Positions 1 to 10,505 of a stretch of DNA of 64,000 bases are shown piece after piece. Origin of the DNA: Actinomycetospora lemnae (GTDB taxonomy: Bacteria > Actinomycetota > Actinomycetes > Mycobacteriales > Pseudonocardiaceae); assembly GCF_028737315.1 (NCBI RefSeq), contig NZ_JAQZAO010000006.1, positions 372,001 to 436,000 of the forward strand, read 5' to 3'. Within the stretch, counting starts at the first letter, position 1. Each line of letters begins with the position of its first letter. The translations under genes were made by a program, and so were the position numbers. The notes under the pieces are model-generated. The model did not search any database. It was given only the letters and a program-made list of their open reading frames with translations, and was not told where the DNA came from.

Positions 1-2
1 AG

Positions 3-1277
3 GAGCACATCACCGGGCTGCGCGCCCACGTCGACATGCTGTCGATGTCGGCGACGCCGATCCCGCGCACGCTGGAGATGAGCCTCGCGGGGATCCGCGA
101 GATGTCGACGATCCTCACCCCGCCCGAGGAGCGGCACCCGACGCTGACCTACGTCGGCGCCTACGAGGAGAAGCAGGTCGCCGCCGCGATCCGGCGCGAG
201 CTGCTGCGCGACGGGCAGGTCTTCTACATCCACAACCGCGTCAGCTCGATCGACGACGCCGCCGCGCGCCTGCGCCGCCTCGTGCCCGAGGCGCGCATCG
301 CCACCGCGCACGGGCAGATGGCCGAGGAGCGCCTCGAGCGCACGGTCAACGAGTTCTGGGAGCGCGAGCACGACGTCCTCGTCTGCACGACGATCGTCGA
401 GAACGGCCTGGACATCGCCAACGCCAACACGCTGGTCGTCGAGCGCGCCGACACCCTGGGGCTCTCGCAGCTCCACCAGCTGCGCGGGCGCGTCGGCCGC
501 GGCCGCGAGCGGGGCTACGCCTACTTCCTCTACCCGGCCGACCAGCCGCTCACCGAGACCGCGCACGACCGCCTCGCCACCGTCGCCCAGCACTCCGAGC
601 TCGGGGCGGGCACCGCGGTGGCCATGAAGGACCTCGAGATCCGGGGCGCGGGCAACATCCTCGGCGCCGAGCAGTCCGGGCACATCGCGGGCGTGGGCTT
701 CGACCTCTACGTGCGCCTCGTCGGCGAGGCCGTCGAGGCGTTCAAGGCCCACGCGGGGGCCGACGGCGGCGAGGAGCCGCTGGCGGAGGTGCGCGTCGAC
801 CTCCCGATCGACGCCCACGTGCCGCACGACTACGTCGACACCGAGCGCCTGCGCCTCGACGTCTACCGGAAGATCGCCGAGGCCGCGGACGCCGCCGCCC
901 TCGACGCGGTGCGCGAGGAGCTCGTCGACCGCTACGGCGAGCCGCCGACGCCGGTCGGCAACCTGCTCGCCGTCGCCGCGTTCCGGCAGGCGTGCCGGCG
1001 CCACGGGATCACCGAGGTCGCGGGGCAGGGCAACATGATCCGGTTCGCGCCGGTCGAGCTGCCCGAGTCGATGCAGATGCGGCTGCGGCGCCTGCACCCG
1101 CGGGCGCAGTACAAGGCCGCGTCGCGCACGCTCTCGCTGCCCCGGCCGGTCGAGGGCTCGGACGGCAAGGGGCCGGTGCGCATGGGTGCGGCCCCGCTGC
1201 GCGACCTCGCCCTGCTGGCGTGGTGCGAGCAGCTGTTCGGCCAGCTCTTCCCGGAGCCGGCGGCCGCGACGACCTGA
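3..1277 (+). CDS. mfd: transcription-repair coupling factor Mfd, C-terminal part
   Basis: Mfd is the ATP-driven translocase that removes stalled RNA polymerase at DNA lesions and recruits UvrA. The frame is open from base 3, so the start lies upstream of the window; 424 C-terminal residues are present. The segment opens in the end of helicase domain 1 ([12 protein letters not shown]), continues through helicase domain 2 with [17 protein letters not shown], and motif VI-like QLRGRVGRG followed by YAYFLY, and finishes with the TRCF C-terminal domain that masks the UvrA-binding surface. The residues around [13 protein letters not shown] are typical of the family. It is followed by a lipoprotein gene and mazG on the same strand, the usual actinobacterial neighbourhood. 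Identification is very secure. Confidence 0.97.
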   Translation, partial: EHITGLRAHVDMLSMSATPIPRTLEMSLAGIREMSTILTPPEERHPTLTYVGAYEEKQVAAAIRRELLRDGQVFYIHNRVSSIDDAAARLRRLVPEARIATAHGQMAEERLERTVNEFWEREHDVLVCTTIVENGLDIANANTLVVERADTLGLSQLHQLRGRVGRGRERGYAYFLYPADQPLTETAHDRLATVAQHSELGAGTAVAMKDLEIRGAGNILGAEQSGHIAGVGFDLYVRLVGEAVEAFKAHAGADGGEEPLAEVRVDLPIDAHVPHDYVDTERLRLDVYRKIAEAADAAALDAVREELVDRYGEPPTPVGNLLAVAAFRQACRRHGITEVAGQGNMIRFAPVELPESMQMRLRRLHPRAQYKAASRTLSLPRPVEGSDGKGPVRMGAAPLRDLALLAWCEQLFGQLFPEPAAATT

Positions 1278-1300
1278 TCACCGCGCGGGTGGGGTGATCA
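1275..1300 (+). terminator. short dyad at the mfd stop codon
   Basis: The bases TGATCACC (1275-1282) and GGTGATCA (1293-1300) are perfect complements around a 10-nt loop; the left arm starts with the mfd stop codon itself. There is no T-run, so termination is possible but not shown. Confidence 0.35.
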
Positions 1301-1343
1301 GGGGCCGTCACGCTCGGGTGGGCGCGGTGTCGGCCCCGCCGAC

Positions 1344-1393
1344 GCGAACGGGGACTTCGCGCGCCTAGAAGCAGCGAACAGCGCGTTCGCTGC
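1344..1393 (+). repeat. dispersed palindromic repeat family A, copy 1
   Basis: A roughly 50-bp element containing GGGGACTTCGCGCGCCTAG and ending in a hairpin with arms GCAGCGAAC (1371-1379) and GTTCGCTGC (1385-1393) around AGCGC. Closely related copies lie at 29496-29549 (minus), 38010-38064 (plus) and 48025-48078 (minus). This copy sits between mfd and the next same-strand gene. Confidence 0.75.
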
Positions 1394-1395
1394 AA

Positions 1396-1440
1396 CCCAA
1401 CCCAACCCCACCCAACCCCACCCGACCCGCACCCCCGCCC
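1396..1440 (-). repeat. C-tract array, predicted G-quadruplex on the minus strand
   Basis: At least eight runs of three or more C (for example 1396-1398, 1401-1403, 1406-1409, 1411-1413, 1416-1419, 1421-1423) are separated by one or two bases. The minus strand therefore reads as GGGTTGGGTTGGGGT-like sequence, a textbook parallel G-quadruplex pattern. It lies just 5' of the lipoprotein gene ribosome binding site. Confidence 0.6.
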
Positions 1441-1481
1441 GGCGTGCGGGACGCCGCCGCCCGGGTGAGAAGGTGGCGCCC

Positions 1482-2483
1482 GTGCCTCGCCTGTCTTCCC
1501 TGGTCGCCTCGGTGGTCGTGGCTCTGGTCGTCCTCGCCGGGTGCGGGACGGGCCCGGACCGCACGGGGGCGGCGGCGATCGTCGGCGACACCGTGATCCC
1601 GATCAGCGAGATCCAGAGCGGCCTGCGCACGGCGGCGCCCGACCTGCGCGTCGCGGTCGACCAGCAGGGCGCGGCGCAGGGCATCCCGCCGGGCGCGCCG
1701 ATCCCGCCACAGCTGCTGGCGCAGGAGTCGCGCCGGCTCGTGACGGTCCGGGTGCTCCACGAGCTCATCGCCGAGCAGTCGCGCCGCGACGGCATCGTCG
1801 TCACCCCGCAGCGGGTGGACGCGGCGCTGGCGCGCGCGGGCGGCGCGGAGGCGGCGGCCCAGGGCAGCGGGTTCGACCCGGCGACGATCCGCGGGCTCGT
1901 CGCCGACCAGATCGCCGCGAGCGACATCGGCCGCGCCGTGTTCGACCGGCTCCAGGTCACCATCGACTACGCCACCGCCCCGGACCGCGCGAGCGCCGAG
2001 GCCCTGGCCCGCGCGGTCGCCGCCGACCCGGCGCGCGCCCCGCAGCTCTTCGGGTCGGTGGGCGGCACGCCGCCGACCGGGCTGACCGTGCGCCCGGGCC
2101 AGGACCAGGGCGCGGGGCTGCAGTCGTCGGCGTCGTCGCTGCTCTTCGGCCTGCCCGCCGGCACGGTGACGATCACGCCGGGCCGCTCGTCGTCGCAGGC
2201 GAGCGGTCAGGACCCGGCGCAGGGCCCGTGGTCGGTGGTCCACGTGCGCGAGCGGACGCTCGCCGCGCCGGGCACCCCGCCGCCCCCGGGTGTCACCCCG
2301 GCCGCCGCGGTCGACGACGACACGATGTTCGGCTTCGGCCTGCGCCAGCTCCAGCCGCTCGCGCTCGAGCTCGGCGTGACGGTGAGCCCGCGCTACGGCG
2401 CCTGGGACCCGACGCAGCTCGACGTCGTCCAGGACCCGGACGCGGTGGGCGTCGTGACCCCGGTCCGCAGCCCGGCACCGTGA
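1482..2483 (+). CDS. SurA-like N-terminal domain lipoprotein
   Basis: Predicted exported lipoprotein of 333 residues. A hydrophobic signal sequence (VASVVVALVVLAGC) ends in a lipobox whose Cys would be lipidated, so the protein should be anchored outside the cytoplasmic membrane. The body around VGDTVIPISEIQSGL resembles the N-terminal chaperone domain of SurA/PrsA-like peptidyl-prolyl isomerases, suggesting extracytoplasmic folding work; I do not see a clear parvulin catalytic domain. I chose GTG 1482 because GAGAAGG at 1466-1472 is correctly spaced for it, whereas the in-frame GTG at 1473 abuts that site. The stop overlaps the mazG start by 4 bp (GTGA), so the two are translationally coupled. 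Confidence 0.75.
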   Translation: MPRLSSLVASVVVALVVLAGCGTGPDRTGAAAIVGDTVIPISEIQSGLRTAAPDLRVAVDQQGAAQGIPPGAPIPPQLLAQESRRLVTVRVLHELIAEQSRRDGIVVTPQRVDAALARAGGAEAAAQGSGFDPATIRGLVADQIAASDIGRAVFDRLQVTIDYATAPDRASAEALARAVAADPARAPQLFGSVGGTPPTGLTVRPGQDQGAGLQSSASSLLFGLPAGTVTITPGRSSSQASGQDPAQGPWSVVHVRERTLAAPGTPPPPGVTPAAAVDDDTMFGFGLRQLQPLALELGVTVSPRYGAWDPTQLDVVQDPDAVGVVTPVRSPAP

Positions 2484-3382
2484 GGCCGCAGACCGTCACC
2501 GTCGACCCCCGGCTCGGCGCCGTCCTGCCCGCCGCGGCGGTGCGCGCGGTGGCCGCGGCCGACCAGGTCCGCCTGCACCCCGACCTGCCCGCCGACGTCG
2601 CCGACGCCTTCGCGCGCGACCTGGGGGCGGTGGGTCCCGACGCCCCGCTGGTCGACGGCACCGTCGTCGAGCTCGTGCCCGGACCCGCCGGCGCCCCGCC
2701 CGGCGCCGAACTGCTCGAGGCCGTGCGCGTCATGGACCGCCTGCGCTCGCCCGGCGGCTGCCCCTGGGACGCCGCGCAGACCCCCGCGTCGCTGCTGCGC
2801 TACCTCGTCGAGGAGACCTACGAGCTCTACGACGCGGTCGCCGACGACGACCGGGTCGCGGTGCGCGAGGAGCTCGGCGACGTCCTGCTCCAGGTGCTCT
2901 TCCACGCGCGGATCGCGCAGGAGGACCGCGCCGACCCGTTCGGGATCGACGAGGTGGCCGCCGAGCTCGTCGGCAAGCTCGTGGGCCGCCACCCGCACGT
3001 CTTCGGCGAGGGCGAGAAGATCACCGGCGCTGTGATGACCCCCGGGGAGCAGCAGGTGCGCTGGGAGGAGCTCAAGGCCGTCGAGAAGCGGCGCGCGTCG
3101 GCCCTGGAGGGCGTCGCGCGGGCCCAGCCGGCGGCGGCGCTCGTCGCCAAGTACCTCTCGCGGGCCCGCCGGGCCGGGATCCCCGACGACCTCCTCGCCG
3201 GCGCCTCGGGGGATGCGCTGTACGCGGCCGTCGCGGACCACGCCGACCCCGAGGGCGACCTGCGCGCCGCCGCGAGCGAGCTCGCGCGCCGGGTCCACGG
3301 GGCCGAGGGCGCGGCGCGCGCGGCGGGCGAGGACCCGACCGCCCTCGACGAGCAGGGGTGGCGCCGGTTCTGGCCGGCGTGA
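2480..3382 (+). CDS. mazG: nucleoside triphosphate pyrophosphohydrolase MazG
   Basis: MazG hydrolyses (d)NTPs to monophosphate and pyrophosphate, cleaning damaged nucleotides from the pool. The 300-residue protein has a variable N-terminal third, then LRSPGGCPWDAAQT and the metal-binding EExxE...ExxD signature: VEETYELYD starts near residue 110 and REELGDVLLQVLFHARI follows. The C-terminal part (KYLSRARRAGIP onward) is that of the longer actinobacterial MazG. GTG 2480 overlaps the upstream stop by 4 bp, which is why I start here although the frame stays open far upstream. The order mfd-mazG-transglycosylase-eno is conserved in mycobacteria; here efeUOB lies between mazG and the transglycosylase. 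Confidence 0.93.
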   Translation: MRPQTVTVDPRLGAVLPAAAVRAVAAADQVRLHPDLPADVADAFARDLGAVGPDAPLVDGTVVELVPGPAGAPPGAELLEAVRVMDRLRSPGGCPWDAAQTPASLLRYLVEETYELYDAVADDDRVAVREELGDVLLQVLFHARIAQEDRADPFGIDEVAAELVGKLVGRHPHVFGEGEKITGAVMTPGEQQVRWEELKAVEKRRASALEGVARAQPAAALVAKYLSRARRAGIPDDLLAGASGDALYAAVADHADPEGDLRAAASELARRVHGAEGAARAAGEDPTALDEQGWRRFWPA

Positions 3383-3457
3383 GGTCCACGTCAGGAAACG
3401 GACAAATCGGTCACCTTCTGTGATCAGGTCGAGGCCGTCTTCCCTCGTCCGGCTGAG

Positions 3458-3476
3458 CCAGGCTAGCCTCACCTCA
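3458..3476 (+). promoter_or_regulatory. iron box (IdeR/DtxR-type operator) upstream of efeUOB
   Basis: CCAGGCTAGCCTCACCTCA matches 14 of 19 positions of the mycobacterial/corynebacterial iron-box consensus TTAGGTTAGCCTAACCTAA, including the central TAGCCT core. It is 41 bp upstream of the efeU start, where an Fe(II)-bound IdeR/DtxR repressor would shut off iron uptake. Confidence 0.7.
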
Positions 3477-3517
3477 CCGCAGGTGAGCATCACCTGACCT
3501 CGAGGTGAGAGGACGCC

Positions 3518-4387
3518 ATGCTGGGCAACGCGCTGATCGGGCTGCGCGAGGGCCTCGAGGCCTCCCTCGTCGTGAGCATCCTGGTGGCGTTCCTGGTGCG
3601 GACGGACCGCCGGCGGGAGCTGCCGAAGGTCTGGCTCGGCGTCGGCGCGGCGATCGCGGTGAGCGTCGGGGTCACGCTCGCGCTGACGCTGTCCCAGCAG
3701 GCGCTGACGTTCGAGGCCCAGGAGGCGCTCGGCGGCTCGCTGTCGATCATCGCGGTCGGCTTCGTCACCTGGATGATCTTCTGGATGCGCCGCGTCGGGC
3801 GGACGATCGCCGCCGAGCTCGAGGGCGGCCTGGAGAAGGCGATCGCGATGGGCTCGATCGCGGTGGTCGTCATGGCCGCGCTGGCCGTGGGGCGCGAGGG
3901 CCTCGAGACGGCGGTGTTCTTCTTCGCGGCCGTGCAGGCGGCGGGGGACACCACGGGCCCGCTCGTCGGGTTCCTCGTCGGGATCGCGATCGCGATCGTG
4001 CTCGCGTACCTCGTCTACCGCGGTGCGGTGCGGCTGAACCTGGGCAGGTTCTTCACCGTCACCGGCATCCTGCTGATCTTCGTCGCCGCCGGCATCCTCG
4101 CCTACGGCGTCCACGACCTGCAGGAGGCCGGCATCCTGCCCGGCCTGAACACCCTCGCCTTCGACGTCAGCGCCGTGATCCCGGCCGACTCCTGGTACGG
4201 CGTGCTGCTCAAGGGCGTCTTCAACTTCTCCCCGCAGACCACCGTGCTCGAGGCGGTCGTGTGGGTGCTCTACGTGGCGACCGTGCTCACGCTCTTCGTC
4301 CGCCGGCCGCGCCGCACCGCCCCGGCCGCCGCGCCCGACCCGGCGCCCACCCCGGCGCCCGACCAGCCGGCCGACCGGGCCGTCTGA
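3518..4387 (+). CDS. efeU: iron permease EfeU (FTR1 family)
   Basis: Inner-membrane permease of the EfeUOB system, which imports iron at the expense of ferrous oxidation. The 289-residue protein carries both diagnostic REGLE motifs, at residues 10-14 (REGLEASL) and 126-130 (REGLETAVFFF), each in a membrane helix; about seven hydrophobic segments are visible and the C-terminus is Pro/Ala-rich (PAAAPDPAPTPAPD). GAGAGGA precedes the ATG at good spacing. efeO and efeB follow on the same strand, giving a complete operon, and the iron box at 3458-3476 indicates repression by iron. Confidence 0.95.
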   Translation: MLGNALIGLREGLEASLVVSILVAFLVRTDRRRELPKVWLGVGAAIAVSVGVTLALTLSQQALTFEAQEALGGSLSIIAVGFVTWMIFWMRRVGRTIAAELEGGLEKAIAMGSIAVVVMAALAVGREGLETAVFFFAAVQAAGDTTGPLVGFLVGIAIAIVLAYLVYRGAVRLNLGRFFTVTGILLIFVAAGILAYGVHDLQEAGILPGLNTLAFDVSAVIPADSWYGVLLKGVFNFSPQTTVLEAVVWVLYVATVLTLFVRRPRRTAPAAAPDPAPTPAPDQPADRAV

Positions 4388-4446
4388 ACCCCCCGAGAAC
4401 CCCGATCCGCTCGACCAGCGCACCGACGCGCGCCCGGAGGAGAACG

Positions 4447-5589
4447 ATGTCCCGCAGGTCCCTCGCCGCCAGCACCGCGGCGCTGGCCGTTGTCGCCCTG
4501 AGCGCGCTGTCGGCGTGCACGAGCACGGCCCCGCCGCCGGGCGGTGCCGCCGGGGGCGGGCCGGTGCAGGTCCGCGCGTCCGACACGGCCTGCGAGGTCT
4601 CGGTCACCGAGGCGCCCGCCGGCAACGTGTCGTTCTCCGTGCAGAACACCGGCACCAAGGTCACCGAGTTCTACCTGCTCGGCACCGGCGACCGGATCCT
4701 CGGCGAGGTCGAGAACATCGGCCCGGGCCTGACCCGCCAGCTCATCGTCGAGGTGCCCCAGGGCGGCCAGTACACGACGGCGTGCAAGCCGGGCATGGTC
4801 GGCGACGGCATCCGCGGCCCGTTCACCGTGACCGGCGACGTCCCGGGTTCCGCCGAGGGCGACGCCCTGCTCGCGGGCGCGGTGTCGGGCTACAAGCGGT
4901 ACACGACGTCGCAGGTCGAGGCCCTGGTGACGCGCACGCAGGAGTTCGTCGACGCGGTCGAGCGCGGCGACGTCGAGGGCGCGAAGCAGCTCTACCCGGT
5001 CGCGCGGACCTACTGGGAGCGCATCGAGCCGGTGGCCGAGTCGTTCGGCGACCTCGACCCGCGCATCGACGGGCGCGACGACGGCGAGCCCGGCGTGGAG
5101 TTCACCGGCTACCACCGACTCGAGCGCGACCTGTGGGTCACCGGGCTGCAGCCCGACTCGACCGCGATGGCCGACCGCCTCATGGCCGACATCCGCGAGC
5201 TCCAGGCCCGCACCGCCGGCATCGAGCTGACGCCGCTGCAGCTCGCCAACGGGGCGAAGGAGCTGCTCGACGAGGTCGCCACCGGCAAGATCACCGGTGA
5301 GGAGGACCGCTACTCGCACACCGACCTCTGGGACTTCCGCGCCAACGTGGACGGCTCGCAGGCCGCGGTCGCGGCGCTGCGCCCGGTGATCGACCAGCGC
5401 GACCCGGCCCTGGGCCCCGTCCTCGACCAGCGCTTCCGCGACATCGACGTGCTCCTCGAGGGCTACCGCCAGGGCGACGGGTTCGTCCTCTACACGGCCC
5501 TGACCGAGCAGGACAAGCAGCGCATGACCCAGGCCGTCGACGCCCTCGGCGAGCCCGTCAGCCAGGTCGCGGCGGTGATCTCGGCGTGA
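4447..5589 (+). CDS. efeO: iron uptake lipoprotein EfeO (cupredoxin + M75 domains)
   Basis: Extracytoplasmic component that presents iron to EfeU. The 380-residue product begins with a signal peptide ending ALSALSAC (lipidated Cys about residue 24), so it is membrane-tethered. An N-terminal cupredoxin-like EfeO domain occupies about residues 35-130 (SFSVQNTGTKVTEFYLL), followed by an M75 imelysin-like helical domain with the HxxE iron-binding motif in GYHRLERDLW (His223, Glu226). The frame is open far upstream, but the ATG at 4447 with GGAGGAGA just before it gives the expected signal peptide. It lies 59 bp after efeU and 10 bp before efeB. Confidence 0.95.
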   Translation: MSRRSLAASTAALAVVALSALSACTSTAPPPGGAAGGGPVQVRASDTACEVSVTEAPAGNVSFSVQNTGTKVTEFYLLGTGDRILGEVENIGPGLTRQLIVEVPQGGQYTTACKPGMVGDGIRGPFTVTGDVPGSAEGDALLAGAVSGYKRYTTSQVEALVTRTQEFVDAVERGDVEGAKQLYPVARTYWERIEPVAESFGDLDPRIDGRDDGEPGVEFTGYHRLERDLWVTGLQPDSTAMADRLMADIRELQARTAGIELTPLQLANGAKELLDEVATGKITGEEDRYSHTDLWDFRANVDGSQAAVAALRPVIDQRDPALGPVLDQRFRDIDVLLEGYRQGDGFVLYTALTEQDKQRMTQAVDALGEPVSQVAAVISA

Positions 5590-5599
5590 CGGTGGTGGC

Positions 5600-6838
5600 A
5601 TGACGCGCGCAGGCATGCGGGGCATCTCCCGGCGCCGGCTCCTCGGGTGGACCGGCGCCGGGGCCGCCCTGGCCGGGGCCGGCGCGGTCGCCGGGTTCGC
5701 GGCGGGGGAGTCGGCGGAGGCACCGGTCGACCCGAGCGGGGGCGTCGTCCCGTTCCGCGGCGTGCACCAGGCCGGGATCGTCACGCCGGCGCAGGACCGG
5801 CTGCACTTCGTCGCCCTCGACCTGACGACGACCGACCGCGCCGCGGTGATCAGCCTGCTCAAGCGCTGGACGACGGCCGCGGAGCGGATGACGGCCGGCG
5901 CCGAGGCCGCGCCGGGCGGGGCGGTGCAGCGCAACCCGGAGGCCCCGCCCAGCGACACCGGCGAGGCCCTCGGGCTCCCGGCCGCCGCGCTGACGATCAC
6001 GTTCGGGATCGGCGGGAGCCTGCTCGACAAGCTCGGCATCCCGCGCCCGCCCGAGCTCGCGGACCTGCCGCCGTTCCAGGGCGACCAGCTCGACCCCGCG
6101 CTCTCGGGTGGTGACCTGTGCCTGCAGGCCTGCGCCAACGACCCGCAGGTCGCGGTGCACGCCGTGCGCAACCTCATCCGGACCGGGTTCGGGACGACGA
6201 CGGTGCGGTGGTCGCAGCTCGGGTTCGGGCGGACGTCGTCGACGTCGACCACGCAGCAGACCCACCGCAACCTCTTCGGCTTCAAGGACGGCACGAACAA
6301 CCTCAAGGCCGAGGACACCGCGCTGCTCGACGAGCACGTGTGGGTGCCGCCGGCCCAGGGGCCGGCGTGGCTCGCGGGCGGCACGTACCTCGTCGCGCGC
6401 CGGATCCGGATGCACGTCGAGACGTGGGACCGGACCTCGCTCGCCGAGCAGGAGTCGCTCACCGGTCGCACGAAGGGCGAGGGCGCGCCGATCGGGCAGG
6501 CGCGGGAGTTCGACCTGCCGGACCTCGGCCCGGGGTCGCCGATCGGTGCCGACGCGCACATCCGCCTCGCCTCGGCGCAGAACAACGGCGGCGCGCGGAT
6601 CCTGCGGCGCGGCTACAACTTCGTCGACGGCTCCGACGGGTTCGGGCACCTCGACGCGGGCCTGTTCTTCGTGGCGTTCATGCGTGACCCGCACCGGCAG
6701 TTCGTGCCGATGCAGAGCCAGCTGGCGCGCCAGGACAAGATGATGGAGTACATCGAGCACACGGGGTCGGCGGTCTTCGCGGTCCCGCCGGGGCTCGGCG
6801 ACGGCGCGTACTGGGGCCGAACGGTCCTGGAGGGTTGA
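5600..6838 (+). CDS. efeB: deferrochelatase/peroxidase EfeB (DyP-type, Tat substrate)
   Basis: Haem-dependent DyP-type peroxidase, third component of EfeUOB; the family oxidises ferrous iron and has been reported to release iron from haem. The 412-residue protein starts with a twin-arginine signal (ISRRRLLGWTGAGAALAGAG), so it is exported folded with its cofactor. The DyP signature GFKDGTNN with the catalytic Asp at about residue 230 is intact, and a distal RILRRGYNFVDG segment follows. An alternative ATG at 5615 lies just before the Tat motif. Only 10 bp separate it from efeO. Confidence 0.95.
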   Translation: MTRAGMRGISRRRLLGWTGAGAALAGAGAVAGFAAGESAEAPVDPSGGVVPFRGVHQAGIVTPAQDRLHFVALDLTTTDRAAVISLLKRWTTAAERMTAGAEAAPGGAVQRNPEAPPSDTGEALGLPAAALTITFGIGGSLLDKLGIPRPPELADLPPFQGDQLDPALSGGDLCLQACANDPQVAVHAVRNLIRTGFGTTTVRWSQLGFGRTSSTSTTQQTHRNLFGFKDGTNNLKAEDTALLDEHVWVPPAQGPAWLAGGTYLVARRIRMHVETWDRTSLAEQESLTGRTKGEGAPIGQAREFDLPDLGPGSPIGADAHIRLASAQNNGGARILRRGYNFVDGSDGFGHLDAGLFFVAFMRDPHRQFVPMQSQLARQDKMMEYIEHTGSAVFAVPPGLGDGAYWGRTVLEG

Positions 6839-6876
6839 GCCGCCCGGGCGAACCGGAGGCCTTGTCTACCGCCGCG

Positions 6877-6882
6877 TAATCT
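6877..6882 (+). promoter_or_regulatory. -10 element of a probable leaderless promoter
   Basis: TAATCT lies 8 bp before ATG 6891, placing the transcription start at or next to the start codon of the transglycosylase gene. Confidence 0.45.
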
Positions 6883-6890
6883 CCCCCGCG

Positions 6891-7802
6891 ATGAGTGCGC
6901 CGACCGATCCCACCCCGGGTTCCCGCGACCGTCAGCCGGCGCCGCGCCGCTCGACGGTGCGCAGCGGTGTCGCGGCGGAGGAGGCGGCGCCGCGGCGTCG
7001 GCTCGCGGTCCTCGGGCGGCTCGGCCTCGTCGTGGTGCTGCTCGCGGCCGTCGTCGGGACCGTCGTGCTGGTCAGCCAGCGCAACCAGTTCGGCCGGCCG
7101 GACGCGGGCGCCGAGGAGATCCCGGCGCTCGAGGTCGAGCCCGCGCCGGTGCAGCTCGGCACGGTCGCGCAGCCCGACGCGCTCGCCCCGCCGTCGCTCG
7201 GGCTGCCCGGGCGCGCCCCGGCCGGCGGCGGTGCCCCGACCTCGCTCGCGAGCTGGGCCGAGGGCATCGCGAGCCGCGTCGACGTGCCCGCCCGTGCGCT
7301 GCAGGCGTACGGCGTCGCCGACCTCGCGGTGAAGGCCGAGGAGCCGGGCTGCAACCTGTCGTGGGTCACGATCGCGGGCCTCGCGCGCATCGAGTCGAAC
7401 CACGGCCGCTACCGGGGCGCCTCGATCGCCGGGAACGGCGACGTCACCCCGCGGATCATCGGCGTCCCGCTCGACGGCACCGGCGGAAACCGGACCATCG
7501 GCGACACCGACCGCGGCGTCCTCGACGGCGACACCGCGCTCGACCGCGCCGTCGGCCCGCTGCAGTTCATCCCGTCGACCTGGGCGAGGTGGCGCTCCGA
7601 CGGCAACGGCGACGGCGTCGCGGACCCGAACAACATCGACGACGCCGCCCTCGCCGCCGGTCGCTACCTCTGCGCGGGCGGGCGCGACCTCGCCACCGGC
7701 CCGGGCTGGCGCAACGCCGTGCTCTCGTACAACTACTCCGACGAGTACGGCCGCCGCGTCTACGCCGCCGCCGACTCCTACGCCTCCGCCAGCCAGGGCT
7801 AG
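6891..7802 (+). CDS. membrane-anchored lytic transglycosylase (LpqU-like)
   Basis: Predicted peptidoglycan-cleaving lytic transglycosylase of 303 residues. A basic N-terminus is followed by one membrane helix (about residues 43-65, [20 protein letters not shown]) and a Pro-rich linker; the C-terminal catalytic domain is extracytoplasmic. The active-site glutamate should be in LARIESNHGRY, and VGPLQFIPSTW plus LSYNYSDEYGRRV match the MltB/SLT fold. It sits one TPR gene away from eno, the position of lpqU in M. tuberculosis, but that protein is a lipoprotein whereas no lipobox is visible here. Start: the ATG with a -10 hexamer 8 bp upstream. Confidence 0.88.
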   Translation: MSAPTDPTPGSRDRQPAPRRSTVRSGVAAEEAAPRRRLAVLGRLGLVVVLLAAVVGTVVLVSQRNQFGRPDAGAEEIPALEVEPAPVQLGTVAQPDALAPPSLGLPGRAPAGGGAPTSLASWAEGIASRVDVPARALQAYGVADLAVKAEEPGCNLSWVTIAGLARIESNHGRYRGASIAGNGDVTPRIIGVPLDGTGGNRTIGDTDRGVLDGDTALDRAVGPLQFIPSTWARWRSDGNGDGVADPNNIDDAALAAGRYLCAGGRDLATGPGWRNAVLSYNYSDEYGRRVYAAADSYASASQG

Positions 7803-7810
7803 CGAGGTCT

Positions 7811-7933
7811 GTCAGCGAAGTGGCGTCGCGGACACTCAACGTCCGTATTCATCCTTCGATCATGAACACGGCCCCGGCCCATGATCGAAGTACCGATACG
7901 GACGCTCAACGTCCGTGACGGGACTTCGCTGAC
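7811..7933. repeat. long nested inverted repeat, family B copy 1
   Basis: Outer arms 7811-7848 and 7896-7933 (38 bp each) are largely complementary, beginning GTCAGCGAAGT and ending ACTTCGCTGAC. Each arm also contains a local hairpin ACGGAC/GTCCGT around GCTCAAC or ACTCAAC. Nested inside is a perfect 11-bp inverted repeat CTTCGATCATG (7854-7864) / CATGATCGAAG (7880-7890). It lies between two convergent genes and could act as a bidirectional terminator. The related locus is 45033-45081. Confidence 0.75.
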
Positions 7934-7942
7934 ACGAGAGGG

Positions 7943-9819
<1,877 letters not shown>

Positions 9820-9824
9820 GCCGC

Positions 9825-10505
9825 GTGGCCGGCCCCGAGCGCACCCCCGACGACGGTTCCGCCGACCGCGGATCCGCCGGCCGGTCCGGCGCACGGGGCC
9901 GGGGACGGCGCGGGGGCCGGACCGGGGCGAGCTCGGGCACCCGCGGGTCCGCCGGTCGGTCCGGTGGGGCGCGCGGGCGCACGCGCGCCCGGCAGGGGCC
10001 CCGGCGCGACCCGCAGCGCGTCGTGCGCCGGCGCCATCCGCTGCGCGTGCCGTCGGGCCCGGCCGCGGCCGCCGCCCGCGCCCGGCGGGCCGCGCAGGCC
10101 ACCGGGGGCGCGCTGGGCCTGTCCACGGCGCGGCGCGCCGCGGTGCTCGCCGTCGTCGTCTGTGCCCTCGCGCTGACCGTCGCCGTGCCGCTGCGCAACT
10201 ACGTCACCCAGCGCCACGAGATCGCCGCCGTGACCGCCGAGCAGGAGCGCCTCGCCGGCGACGTCCGGCGGCTCACCGACGAGCGCGCCGCCCTGCGCGA
10301 CCCGGCGCACATCGAGGCCCTGGCCCGCGAGCGGCTCGGCTACGCCCGCCCGGGCGAGGTGCCCTACCGCGTCCAGCTCCCCGGTGACGCCACCGCGCCG
10401 CGCGACCCCCGCGACACCGACCCCCGCGCCGGGCTGCCGCCCGCCGAGGCCGAGCTGCCCTGGTACGCGCGCGTCGCCCGGTCGACGCTCGGCACCGCGC
10501 CGTGA
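9825..10505 (+). CDS. FtsB/DivIC-family septum formation initiator
   Basis: Divisome protein of 226 residues, probably bitopic. A long Arg/Gly-rich basic cytoplasmic N-terminus (about residues 1-100) precedes one membrane helix (about 105-124, AVLAVVVCALALTVAVPL). The extracytoplasmic coiled coil (YVTQRHEIAAVTAEQERL) then ends in LARERLGYARPGEVPYRV, the characteristic end of DivIC/FtsB proteins that assemble with FtsL and FtsQ. It is the positional equivalent of M. tuberculosis Rv1024 between eno and a DUF501 gene. It starts 5 bp after eno and overlaps the next gene by 4 bp, so the three form an operon. Confidence 0.88.
   Translation: MAGPERTPDDGSADRGSAGRSGARGRGRRGGRTGASSGTRGSAGRSGGARGRTRARQGPRRDPQRVVRRRHPLRVPSGPAAAAARARRAAQATGGALGLSTARRAAVLAVVVCALALTVAVPLRNYVTQRHEIAAVTAEQERLAGDVRRLTDERAALRDPAHIEALARERLGYARPGEVPYRVQLPGDATAPRDPRDTDPRAGLPPAEAELPWYARVARSTLGTAP

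Noticed and set aside
2393-4423. A 676-codon open frame on the minus strand across mazG and efeU
   Set aside because: Composition (HEHR/GDE-rich, no domain) and perfect overlap with conserved plus-strand genes show it is a GC-driven shadow.
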